A DNA stretch of 64,000 bases from Methylorubrum populi (GTDB lineage Bacteria; Pseudomonadota; Alphaproteobacteria; Rhizobiales; Beijerinckiaceae), in contig DYYG01000013.1 of NCBI GenBank assembly GCA_020741775.1, positions 1 through 64,000 on the forward strand, given 5' to 3'. The notes beneath the pieces were generated by a model that was not told the origin of the DNA, made no database searches, and worked only from the letters and a program-made list of their open reading frames with translations. The position numbers and the translations under genes are program-made. Below, in pieces: positions 1 through 7,687 of this stretch (within the stretch, counting starts at the first letter, position 1; each line of letters starts with the position of its first letter).

Positions 1-339
1 CAGGCGATCCAGCAGCTCGACAAGGTGACCCAGCAGAACGCCAGCGCCTCCGAGCAGGTCTCGGCGACCTCGGAGGAGCTGGCGACGCAGGCCGAGCGGC
101 TCCAGGCGACGATCGCCTACTTCCGGATCGAGGGGGCGGATGCGGCCGGGATGGATCAGGCGGTGACGCGTCTGCGGGCGACGGCGGCGCGGATGGCGGC
201 GCCGGTCTCGGGCTCGGTGCGCTCTCCGGCGGTGCGGGCAAAGGCGGGCCGGACGGCGCGCCCGGCGGCGGGCGGCGGCTTTGCCTTCGATCTGGGCGAG
301 GGCGACGCCCGCGACGCCGAGTTCACACGCGTCGCCTGA
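1..339 (+). CDS. Methyl-accepting chemotaxis protein, C-terminal end (5' end outside window)
   Basis: Only the last 112 residues lie in the window. The beginning (QAIQQLDKVTQQNAS, then SEQVSATSEEL) is the distal part of the MCP signalling coiled coil that follows the hairpin tip contacting CheA and CheW. The heptad pattern continues to about residue 45 (AERLQATIAYFRIE), after which comes an Ala/Arg/Pro-rich tail of about 65 residues, typical of alphaproteobacterial receptors. It ends in EFTRVA, not in the NWETF-like pentapeptide that tethers CheR and CheB in enteric receptors. cheW, cheR and cheB follow on the same strand, so this receptor probably belongs with that adaptation module. The sensory domain is not visible, so the ligand is unknown. 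Confidence 0.9.
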   Translation, partial: QAIQQLDKVTQQNASASEQVSATSEELATQAERLQATIAYFRIEGADAAGMDQAVTRLRATAARMAAPVSGSVRSPAVRAKAGRTARPAAGGGFAFDLGEGDARDAEFTRVA

Positions 340-345
340 CGCGAG

Positions 346-377
346 GCCGGCCCCTGACGGGGGCCGGCTCCTTCTTC
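346..377 (+). terminator. Stem-loop after the chemoreceptor gene
   Basis: A perfect 9-bp inverted repeat (GCCGGCCCC at 346-354 and its complement at 360-368, loop TGACG) starts 7 bases after the receptor stop codon. It is followed by a pyrimidine-rich stretch, TCCTTCTTCCTC. It looks like an intrinsic terminator or attenuator between the receptor gene and cheW. The T-run is weak, so read-through into the che genes is possible. Confidence 0.5.
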
Positions 378-484
378 CTCGACCGGCTCTGCCCCGGACC
401 GGTCCGCCCCGCGCGAGCGTCGGGGGGACCGTCCTCGGGCGGGAGACGGCGGGCCCGATGCGGCAAACAGATGGAACAACCGGC

Positions 485-949
485 ATGTCGAGTGTGTGGC
501 AGTATCTGACCCTCGGCCTCGATCACGAGACCTTCGGAATCGACATCGAGAACGTCCACGAGATCCTCGATTACAGGAAGCCCGCGGCGCTGCCGCAGGC
601 GCCGAACTTCCTCGCGGGGATGATCGACGTGCGCGGCCAGAGCTACCCGGTCGTCGACCTGCGGACCAAGCTCGGCTTGCCGCCCGCCGCGCCGACCTCC
701 GCGACCCGCATCATCCTCCTGAACATCCCGATGCCGAACCGGCCGATGCGGGTCGGCTTCGTCGCCGACCGGGTGTTCGAGGTCACGGAACTCGACCAGG
801 CCGAGATGGAGCAGGCCCCCGATGTCGGGGGGCGCTGGCGCTCGCACTACATCGCCGGCATCGGCCGCAAGGGCGAGACCTTCGTGGTTGTGTTCGACCT
901 CGTGGCGCTGATGTCGGGCGACGACCCGGCCCTGCTCGCCGCGGCCTGA
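485..949 (+). CDS. cheW: Chemotaxis coupling protein CheW
   Basis: A 154-residue protein made of a single CheW domain, the usual length. It links the receptor to the CheA kinase at the inner face of the cytoplasmic membrane. Recognisable parts are the first strand (WQYLTLGLDHETFGIDIENV), the central FLAGMIDVRGQSYPVVDLR segment that matches the family signature, and the late IAGIGRKGETFVVVFDL strand. The ATG at 485 gives the canonical N-terminus; an in-frame ATG at 458 would add nine residues (MRQTDGTTG) and cannot be excluded because neither start has a strong ribosome-binding site. cheR follows after 22 bases. No cheA is in the window, so it may lie upstream or elsewhere. Confidence 0.93.
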   Translation: MSSVWQYLTLGLDHETFGIDIENVHEILDYRKPAALPQAPNFLAGMIDVRGQSYPVVDLRTKLGLPPAAPTSATRIILLNIPMPNRPMRVGFVADRVFEVTELDQAEMEQAPDVGGRWRSHYIAGIGRKGETFVVVFDLVALMSGDDPALLAAA

Positions 950-971
950 CGCGTATCGGGGCAAGCGAGCC

Positions 972-1796
972 GTGCCGCATCTCAGCGATCGTCATTTCCG
1001 ATCCGTGGTCGATCTGATCCAGAGCCAGGTCGGGATTCAGCTTCCGCCCGGCAAGCGCACCATGCTGGAAGGCCGGCTGCGCAAGCGCATGCGCGCCCTC
1101 GACCTCGCCAGCCTGATCGATTACGGCCGCCACCTGTTCGACGAGGGTCATCTCAACGAGGAATACGTCCACCTCGTCGATTGCGTGACCACGAACAAGA
1201 CGGACTTCTTCCGCGAGCCCGCGCATTTCGACATCCTGCGCAACGAGATCATCCCCCGGCTGGTCGCCCGGCGCGGCCGGCCGTTGCTGAAGGTCTGGAG
1301 CGCGGCGGCCTCGACGGGAGCGGAGGCCTACACCCTCGCCATGGTGCTGCAGGACATGATCGGGGCGGGGGCGGGCTTCAGCTACGCGATCCTCGGCACC
1401 GATATCTCGACCGAGGTGCTGCGCGTCGCGGGCGACGGGATCTATGCCGACGAGATGCTGGCGGCGGTGCCGCCGGATTTCCGCCGACGCTACGTCATGC
1501 GGGCCCGCGACCCGGCGCAGAAGCAAGGCCGGATCGTGCCGGAGCTGCGCGCCCGCACGCGCTTCCAGCATCTCAACCTGATGGATGGCCATTATGCGGT
1601 CGATCACGACGTCGACATCATCTTCTGCCGCAATGTCCTGATCTATTTCGACAAGCCGACCCAGAAGGCCGTCCTCGGGCGCCTCGCCACCCATCTGCGC
1701 CCGGGCGGCTTCCTCGTGGTCGGCCATTCCGAGTCCATGGCAGGGGCCGGTGTGCCGGGTCTGACACCGGTCTCCTCGACCGTGTTCCGCAGGTAA
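972..1796 (+). CDS. cheR: Chemotaxis protein-glutamate methyltransferase CheR
   Basis: A 274-residue CheR, the normal length. It transfers methyl groups from S-adenosylmethionine to glutamates of chemoreceptors during adaptation. The N-terminal helical domain (about 1-75) includes RRKRMR-like basic residues used for receptor binding. The C-terminal Rossmann-like domain shows the SAM-binding VWSAAASTGAEAYTLAM segment, the acidic strand end in LGTDIST, and the FCRNVLIYF motif. The start is GTG at 972; there is no in-frame ATG nearby that keeps the conserved first helix. It sits between cheW and cheB, with 12 bases to the latter. Confidence 0.95.
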   Translation: MPHLSDRHFRSVVDLIQSQVGIQLPPGKRTMLEGRLRKRMRALDLASLIDYGRHLFDEGHLNEEYVHLVDCVTTNKTDFFREPAHFDILRNEIIPRLVARRGRPLLKVWSAAASTGAEAYTLAMVLQDMIGAGAGFSYAILGTDISTEVLRVAGDGIYADEMLAAVPPDFRRRYVMRARDPAQKQGRIVPELRARTRFQHLNLMDGHYAVDHDVDIIFCRNVLIYFDKPTQKAVLGRLATHLRPGGFLVVGHSESMAGAGVPGLTPVSSTVFRR

Positions 1797-1808
1797 GGAA
1801 CCGCTCCG

Positions 1809-2921
1809 TTGCCTCAGGCCGCCCCGATCCGCGTCCTCATCGTCGACGATTCCGCCTCCGTTCGGCAGACGCTCGCCAGCATCCTCACCGCGGCGCCCGA
1901 CATCACCGTGATCGGCACCGCCGCCGATCCCTTCATCGCCGCCCGGCGCATCCAGGACGAGGTGCCGGACGTCATCATCCTCGACCTCGAAATGCCGCGG
2001 ATGGACGGGCTGACCTTCCTGCGCAAGATCATGGCGCAGCGGCCGATCCCGGTGATCATCTGCTCGACCCTGACGGAGGCCGGCTCGCGCATCCTGTTCG
2101 AGGTGCTCGAGGCGGGGGCCGTCGATGTGCTGCCCAAGCCGCGGATCGACACGCGCCAGTTCCTGATGGAATCCTCGATCCGGTTCTGCGACGCCGTCCG
2201 CGCCGCCGCCCGGGCCCGCCTGCGTCCCGGCCGGGCGTCCGGCCGCACGGTCGAGGCCAAACTCACCGCCGACGCGGTGATGCCACCGCCGCTTCCGGGC
2301 CGGAGGACGATGGCCGAAACCAGCCGGGTCGTCTGCATCGGCGCCTCGACCGGCGGCACCGAAGCCCTGCGCGATGTGCTGGAGACGCTGCCGGCGGAAT
2401 GCCCCGGGATCGTCATCGTGCAGCACATGCCGGAGCGCTTCACCGCCGCCTTCGCCCGGCGGCTGGACGGGATCTGCGCCATCTCCGTGAAGGAGGCGGA
2501 GGACGGCGACGCGGTGCGGCCGGGCCAGGCCCTGATCGCGCCGGGCGGGCGGCACCTGCTGCTCCAGCGCAGCGGCGGTCAATACAGCGTCGCCGTCAAG
2601 GACGGGCCGCTCGTCTCGCGCCATCGCCCCTCCGTCGATGTGCTGTTCCGCTCCGCCGCCCAGAGCGCGGGAAGCAACGCCCTCGGCATCCTGATGACGG
2701 GCATGGGCGACGACGGCGCCGCCGGCCTCCTGGAGATGCGCAAGGCCGGGGCGCTGACCGTGGCCCAGAACGAGGAGAGCTGTGTCGTCTTCGGCATGCC
2801 GAAGGAGGCGATCGAACGCGGCGCCGCCGCCCGGATCCTGCCCCTCGACCGGATCGCCCACGAAATCCTGATGTCCGACGCGTCCGGGGCTCCGCGCCGA
2901 TCCGCCTCGAGCGCCAAGTGA
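1809..2921 (+). CDS. cheB: Chemotaxis response regulator / protein-glutamate methylesterase CheB
   Basis: A 370-residue two-domain CheB that removes methyl groups from chemoreceptors (and can deamidate glutamines) once phosphorylated by CheA. The receiver domain (about 5-125) has the acidic pair Asp13-Asp14 and the phosphoryl acceptor Asp59 in [11 protein letters not shown]. The esterase domain (about 170-355) has Ser180 in CIGASTGG, His206 in VQHMPERF and Asp302 in GMGDDGA, which line up with the catalytic Ser-His-Asp triad. The start is TTG at 1809, preceded by AAGGA from the end of cheR. It is the last gene of the che cluster: the next gene begins 140 bases later and belongs to betaine metabolism. 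Confidence 0.95.
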   Translation: MPQAAPIRVLIVDDSASVRQTLASILTAAPDITVIGTAADPFIAARRIQDEVPDVIILDLEMPRMDGLTFLRKIMAQRPIPVIICSTLTEAGSRILFEVLEAGAVDVLPKPRIDTRQFLMESSIRFCDAVRAAARARLRPGRASGRTVEAKLTADAVMPPPLPGRRTMAETSRVVCIGASTGGTEALRDVLETLPAECPGIVIVQHMPERFTAAFARRLDGICAISVKEAEDGDAVRPGQALIAPGGRHLLLQRSGGQYSVAVKDGPLVSRHRPSVDVLFRSAAQSAGSNALGILMTGMGDDGAAGLLEMRKAGALTVAQNEESCVVFGMPKEAIERGAAARILPLDRIAHEILMSDASGAPRRSASSAK

Positions 2922-3028
2922 GGCGAGACCGCCCGCAGGCCATCCGGGCCAGAGAACCGGCCGCGTCGCGGTTTGCCAAGGGGATGTCGCTGGCGTGGAA
3001 GCGGCACGGGGGCGCGCCTTCATAATTC

Positions 3029-3055
3029 CCGAAAGCCCATGACGGCTTTCGGAGG
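3029..3055 (+). promoter_or_regulatory. Hairpin covering the Shine-Dalgarno sequence of gbcA
   Basis: A perfect 9-bp stem (left arm CCGAAAGCC at 3029-3037, right arm GGCTTTCGG at 3044-3052, loop CATGAC) ends inside the GGAGG ribosome-binding site at 3051-3055, seven bases from the gbcA ATG at 3062. In RNA the stem would pair the first two G residues of the Shine-Dalgarno. It may limit translation of gbcA or mark an upstream terminator that lacks a T-run. The base pairing is seen; the regulatory role is inferred. Confidence 0.5.
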
Positions 3056-3061
3056 CTTTCC

Positions 3062-4321
3062 ATGCTCGATGTGACGCCGACTCCGCTGCAGCGCCTCCTC
3101 CGCGAGCGCCGGCCCGGCTACACGCTGCCGGCCGCCTTCTATCTCAGCCCCGAGGTGTTCGCGGCGGATCTGGAGGTCATCTTCGGGCGCCACTGGATCT
3201 ATGTCGGCGTCGAGCCCGACGTGCCGGAGGCCGGTGACGTCATGGTCGTCGACATCGGCAAGACCTCGGTCGCCATCGTCCGCGACGACGACAATCGAAT
3301 CCGCGCCTTCCACAATGTCTGCCGCCATCGCGGCGCCCGCCTCGTCCACGAGGAGAAGTCCACGGTCGGCAATCTCGTCTGCCGCTACCATTCCTGGACC
3401 TACGACCTCGGCGGCAACCTGATCCATGCCGAGCATATGGGCCCTGACTTCAGACGGGGCTGCCATGGCCTGAAGCCGGTCCATATCCGCTCGCTCGAGG
3501 GCCTGCTGTTCATCTGTCTCGCCGACGAGCCCCCGGCCGATTTCGACGAGATGGCGGCGCGCCTCGGCCCGTACATCGCGCCGCACAACGTGCGCGACAC
3601 CAAGGTCGCCTTCCAGAAGGACATCATCGAGCCCGGCAACTGGAAGCTCACGATGGAGAACAACCGCGAGTGCTACCATTGCGGGGCCAACCATCCCGAG
3701 CTGACCGTGCCGCTCTTCGCCTACGGCTTCGGCTTCGCGCCGGAGGAGATGGACGAGCACGACCGGGCCAATGCCGAGCGCTACGGCTGCCTGCTCAAGA
3801 CCCGCCACGGCGAGTGGGAGGCGGAGGGGCTGCCCTCGAAGGAGATCGACGAACTCGATACGATGGTCACGGGCTTCCGCACCGAGCGCCTGCCGCTCGA
3901 CGGCGAGGGCGAATCCCACACCCTCGATACCAAGGCCGCCTGCAAGAAGCTCCTGGGCAATTTCACCAATGCCAAGCTCGGCGGCCTCTCGGTCTGGACG
4001 CAGCCGAATTCCTGGCACCACTTCCTCGGCGACCACATCGTCACCTTCTCGGTGCTGCCGCTCGATGCCGAGCGCTCGCTGCTGCGCACCAAGTGGCTCG
4101 TCCATAAGGACGCGGTCGAGGGCGTCGATTACGACCTCGCCAACCTGACCGGCGTCTGGGAAGCGACCAACGATCAGGACAGCGAGCTGGTCGGCATCTG
4201 CCAGCAGGGCGTGGCGAGCCCGGCCTACGAGCCCGGCCCCTACTCGCCGCATACCGAGATGCTCGTGGAGAAGTTCTGCAACTGGTATGTCGGCCGCATG
4301 GCCGCGCATCTGGGGCGCTGA
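3062..4321 (+). CDS. gbcA: Glycine betaine monooxygenase, Rieske oxygenase subunit
   Basis: A 419-residue Rieske non-haem iron oxygenase that probably removes a methyl group from glycine betaine as formaldehyde, giving dimethylglycine. The [2Fe-2S] Rieske site is Cys87-His89 (CRHRG) and Cys107-His110 (CRYHSW), separated by the usual 17 residues. The catalytic iron motif is ENNRECYHCGANHPEL with His206 and His211; Glu203 occupies the bridging position that is Asp in most ring dioxygenases and Glu in CntA-like amine demethylases. The ATG follows a clear GGAGG. gbcB follows two bases after the stop, then dgcAB and etfAB, and a sarcosine oxidase operon is nearby, which favours betaine over carnitine or stachydrine as substrate. 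The substrate itself is inferred from this context. Confidence 0.88.
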   Translation: MLDVTPTPLQRLLRERRPGYTLPAAFYLSPEVFAADLEVIFGRHWIYVGVEPDVPEAGDVMVVDIGKTSVAIVRDDDNRIRAFHNVCRHRGARLVHEEKSTVGNLVCRYHSWTYDLGGNLIHAEHMGPDFRRGCHGLKPVHIRSLEGLLFICLADEPPADFDEMAARLGPYIAPHNVRDTKVAFQKDIIEPGNWKLTMENNRECYHCGANHPELTVPLFAYGFGFAPEEMDEHDRANAERYGCLLKTRHGEWEAEGLPSKEIDELDTMVTGFRTERLPLDGEGESHTLDTKAACKKLLGNFTNAKLGGLSVWTQPNSWHHFLGDHIVTFSVLPLDAERSLLRTKWLVHKDAVEGVDYDLANLTGVWEATNDQDSELVGICQQGVASPAYEPGPYSPHTEMLVEKFCNWYVGRMAAHLGR

Positions 4322-4323
4322 CC

Positions 4324-5451
4324 ATGGCGACGGCTCCCCTCTCGGCCGAACCGGCCGCCGCGCGGCTGGCGGCCTCCGCGCCCTGGGATGCGGAGGCCGA
4401 CGACGCCCTGGTCTGCCTCGCCGTCCGCGACGAGACCCACGACGTGAAGACCTTCGTGCTGGCCGCGAAGGAACCGCGCCGCTTCGCCTACGCGCCGGGC
4501 CAGTTCCTGACCTTCGCCTTCGAGATCGGCGGCGAGACCATCCACCGCTGCTACACCCTCTCCTCGGCGCCGACCCGGCCGCACGCGCTCGCCATCACGG
4601 TCAAGCGCGTGCCCGGTGGCCCGGTCTCGAACTGGCTGCACGACACTCTGAAAGCCGGCGACACCGTTCGGGCGCTGGGGCCGATGGGCGAGTTCTCCTG
4701 CTTCACCCATCCGGCCAAGAAGTACCTGCTCCTGTCCGGCGGCAGCGGCATCACGCCGATGATGGCGATGGCGCGCACCTTCCACGATCTCGGCGAGGCC
4801 CGCGACGTGGCCTTCGTTCACTCCGCCCGCTCGCCCGCCGACATCGTGTTCCGGGGCGAATTGGAGACGATGGCCCGGCTCGATCCCGCCTTCCGCCTCC
4901 ACGCGGTCTGCGAAACGGATGCTCCGGGCGAGGTCTGGGCGGGTCCGAAGGGCCGGCTCTCGCTCGAAACCTTGTGCGAGACGGTGCCGGACTTCTTGGA
5001 GCGCGAAGTCTTCGTCTGCGGGCCTGCCCCCTACATGGCGGTGGTGCGGGCGATGCTGGCAGAGGCAGGCTTCGACATGGCCCGCCACCATGAGGAGAGC
5101 TTCGACTTCGGCGCCCTGCCGGAGGCGGAGAAAGATGCGGTGACGGAGGCGGGTGAGGCGCTCGACGCTGAGGCCGCACCGGCCCTGCGGACCTTCCGGG
5201 TGGAATTCGCCAAGACGCGCCGGGTGCTCGAATGCCCGGAGGACAGCACGGTGCTCGACGCCGCCCGCAAGGCGGGCATCCGCCTGCCCTCGTCCTGCGC
5301 CAAGGGCCTGTGCGGCACCTGCAAGTCGAAGCTCACTTCCGGCACCGTCGCCATGACCCATGCCGGCGGCATCCGCCAGCGCGAGATCGATGCCGGCATG
5401 GCTCTGCTGTGCTGCTCCAAGCCGACGAGCGATCTCGTCATCGAACGCTGA
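4324..5451 (+). CDS. gbcB: Glycine betaine monooxygenase, ferredoxin-reductase subunit
   Basis: A 375-residue electron-transfer partner of GbcA that passes electrons from NAD(P)H through FAD and a [2Fe-2S] cluster to the oxygenase. The FAD domain has the RCYTLSSAP signature (R-x-Y-[TS]); the NAD domain has LLLSGGSGITPMM and FVCGPAPYM. A plant-type ferredoxin domain forms the C-terminus (about 285-375), with cysteines in CAKGLCGTC plus a distal CC near the end. An N-terminal extension of about 30 residues precedes the FAD domain. It starts two bases after the gbcA stop, so the two are almost certainly co-translated. The fused reductase-ferredoxin architecture is that of GbcB and related Rieske oxygenase reductases. 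Confidence 0.88.
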   Translation: MATAPLSAEPAAARLAASAPWDAEADDALVCLAVRDETHDVKTFVLAAKEPRRFAYAPGQFLTFAFEIGGETIHRCYTLSSAPTRPHALAITVKRVPGGPVSNWLHDTLKAGDTVRALGPMGEFSCFTHPAKKYLLLSGGSGITPMMAMARTFHDLGEARDVAFVHSARSPADIVFRGELETMARLDPAFRLHAVCETDAPGEVWAGPKGRLSLETLCETVPDFLEREVFVCGPAPYMAVVRAMLAEAGFDMARHHEESFDFGALPEAEKDAVTEAGEALDAEAAPALRTFRVEFAKTRRVLECPEDSTVLDAARKAGIRLPSSCAKGLCGTCKSKLTSGTVAMTHAGGIRQREIDAGMALLCCSKPTSDLVIER

Positions 5452-5521
5452 AGGCCCGGCCGCCGCGGCGGCCGGAAACCCTCGCGTCCCAAGCTTTCCC
5501 ATCGCCTTCGGGAGTCGTCCC

Positions 5522-7564
5522 GTGATCGCCAATGCCGACGCGCTGCTGAAGCCGCTCACCCTCAAGGGCCTCACCATCCGCAACCGGGTGATGTCGACGA
5601 GCCATGCCCCCGGCTACGGGCGGGACGGCAAGCCGCAGGAGCGCTACCAACTCTATCACGCCGAGAAGGCCAAGGGCGGCATCGGCCTCACCATGTTCGG
5701 CGGCTCGTCCTCGGTCGCCGTCGACAGCCCCGCCGCGCCCTGGAACCAGATCTCGGTCGCCGACGATTCGGTGATCCCGTTCTTCCGCCAGTTCTCCGAC
5801 CGGGTGCACGAGCACGGCGGCAAGCTGATGATTCAGCTCACCCATATGGGCCGGCGCACCAAGTGGGACACCGAGCACTGGCTCCCCACCGTCTCGCCCT
5901 CGCCCCGGCGCGAGCCCGCCTCCCGCACCATCCCGAAGGAGATGGAGGCGGAGGACATCGCCCGCATCGTCAAGAGCTTCGCCCAGGCCGCCCGGCGCTG
6001 CCGCGAGGGCGGGCTCGACGGCTGCGAGGTCTCCGCCGCCCATGGCCACCTGATCGATCAGTTCTGGTCGCCTTCCGTCAACCAGCGCACCGACAAGTAT
6101 GGCGGCAGCCTGGAGAACCGGATGCGCTTCGGCATCGAGGTGCTGGAGGCGATGCGCGCCGAAGTCGGCGACGATTACGTCATCGGCATCCGCATGTCCG
6201 GCGACGAGATGATCGCCGACGGTCTCAGCCACGAGGATTGCCTGACCATCGCCACCGAATACGCCAAGCGTGGGCTGGTGGACTTCCTCAATATCCTCGG
6301 CGGTCAGGCGCGCGACCACATCGCCCACGCGATTTCCCTGCCGAACATGTCTTTCCCGGTGGCCCCGTTTTTGTTCCTGCCGAGCGCGATCAAGCGCGAG
6401 GTCGACGTGCCGGTGTTCCATGCTCAGCGCGTGACCGATCTCGCCACCGCCGCCCGCGCGGTGGCCGAGGGCCATGTCGACATGGTGGCGATGACCCGCG
6501 CCCATATCGCGGACCCGCATCTGGTGAAGAAGCTCTCCGAGGGCCGGGCCGACGACATTCGGCAATGTGTCGGCGCGGGCTATTGCATCGACCGGATCTA
6601 TGTCGGCGGCGACGCGCTCTGCATCCAGAACGCCGCCACTGGCCGCGAGGCGACGATGCCGCACGAGATCCGCAAGGCGGATGTCCGCCGCCGCGTCGTG
6701 GTGATCGGCGCCGGTCCCGGCGGGTTGGAGGCGGCCCGCGTCTGCGCCGAGCGCGGCCATGCGGTGGTGCTGTTCGAGAAGAGCGGTCAGGCCGGCGGCC
6801 AGATTGCGCTCGCGGCACGGGCCGGCTGGCGCGAGGCGATGTCGGGCATCACCCGCTGGCTGGTGGCGCAGGTCACGAAGCTCGGGGTCGATCTCCGGCT
6901 CAACACCGAGGCCACCGAAGCGGCGGTGCTGGCGGAAAAGCCGGACGTCGTCATCGTCGCGACCGGCGGCGCGCCCTCGCGCGGCCATGCCAAGGGCGCG
7001 GAGCAGCACGCGGTGACGACCGCCGAGGTGCTCTCCGGCGCGGTCGAGCCGACCGGCTCGGTGCTGCTCTACGACGAGATGGGACAGCACAACGCCTCCT
7101 CCGTCGCCGAGTTGCTGGCCAAGCGCGGCTGCCTCGTCGAGATCGTCACTCACGACCGGATGGTCGCCGAGGAGGTCGGCACCACCAACCAGCCGATCCA
7201 CCTGCGCGAACTCTACAAGCTCGGCGTGATGATGACGCCGAACATGGAGCTGATCGAGATCTTCCCCGAGGGCAACCGGCTGGTGGCGGCGCTGCGCAAC
7301 ACCATGACCGATGCCGAGGAGGAGCGGGTGATCGACCGCGTCGTGGTCGATCACGGCACGCTGCCGGTGGACGGCCTCTACCGCGCCCTGAAGGACGCCT
7401 CGCTGAACCGGGGCCAGACCGATCAGGAGGCGCTGCTGCGCGGCGAGCCGCAGCCCTACGATCTCTCCAAGAGCTACGCCCTCTACCGCATCGGCGACGC
7501 GGTGGCGGGCCGCAACATCCACGCGGCGATCTACGACGCCCTGAGGCTGTGCAAGGATCTGTGA
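5522..7564 (+). CDS. dgcA: Dimethylglycine demethylase catalytic subunit DgcA
   Basis: A 680-residue member of the trimethylamine dehydrogenase / old yellow enzyme family, expected to oxidise dimethylglycine to sarcosine and formaldehyde. The N-terminal TIM barrel (about 1-340) carries FMN and the active site (HGGKLMIQLTHMGRRT; AHGHLIDQFWSP). The C-terminal half has two Rossmann folds (VVVIGAGPGGLEAAR; VLLYDEMGQHNA). The Fe-S segment reads CVGAGYCIDRI then CIQNAATGRE: Cys349, Cys355 and Cys367 match three of the four ligands of the family pattern C-x2-C-x2-C-x11-C, but the second is Ala352. The GTG start at 5522 has GGGAG upstream and a family-like N-terminus. It follows gbcB by 70 bases and precedes dgcB. 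Confidence 0.85.
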   Translation: MIANADALLKPLTLKGLTIRNRVMSTSHAPGYGRDGKPQERYQLYHAEKAKGGIGLTMFGGSSSVAVDSPAAPWNQISVADDSVIPFFRQFSDRVHEHGGKLMIQLTHMGRRTKWDTEHWLPTVSPSPRREPASRTIPKEMEAEDIARIVKSFAQAARRCREGGLDGCEVSAAHGHLIDQFWSPSVNQRTDKYGGSLENRMRFGIEVLEAMRAEVGDDYVIGIRMSGDEMIADGLSHEDCLTIATEYAKRGLVDFLNILGGQARDHIAHAISLPNMSFPVAPFLFLPSAIKREVDVPVFHAQRVTDLATAARAVAEGHVDMVAMTRAHIADPHLVKKLSEGRADDIRQCVGAGYCIDRIYVGGDALCIQNAATGREATMPHEIRKADVRRRVVVIGAGPGGLEAARVCAERGHAVVLFEKSGQAGGQIALAARAGWREAMSGITRWLVAQVTKLGVDLRLNTEATEAAVLAEKPDVVIVATGGAPSRGHAKGAEQHAVTTAEVLSGAVEPTGSVLLYDEMGQHNASSVAELLAKRGCLVEIVTHDRMVAEEVGTTNQPIHLRELYKLGVMMTPNMELIEIFPEGNRLVAALRNTMTDAEEERVIDRVVVDHGTLPVDGLYRALKDASLNRGQTDQEALLRGEPQPYDLSKSYALYRIGDAVAGRNIHAAIYDALRLCKDL

Positions 7565-7610
7565 GGCCTGACAGGCGGAAGGCCGGCGGCAGCGCGGCGA
7601 TGGCCCTGTG

Positions 7611-7664
7611 AGAGCCTGTTCGATCGCGCTGTGCTGGCAAGCAAGCGGCGGTCGAACCGGCTCT
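7611..7664. repeat. Long imperfect inverted repeat between dgcA and dgcB
   Basis: A 17-bp inverted repeat with one mismatch and one G-T pair: the left arm is 7611-7627 (AGAGCCTGTTCGATCGC) and the right arm 7648-7664, with a 20-base loop. It sits in the 123-base gap between dgcA and dgcB, the largest gap inside the otherwise tight + strand operon. It could stabilise the upstream mRNA, attenuate transcription, or be a genomic repeat. No T-run follows. Confidence 0.5.
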
Positions 7665-7687
7665 GAGACTTCTTCGGTGATGCAGGC

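Noticed and set aside
783..3023. Long open frame on the - strand opposite cheR and cheB
   Set aside because: It is a mirror of the high-GC codon pattern of the che genes; its translation is low-complexity with no recognisable domain.
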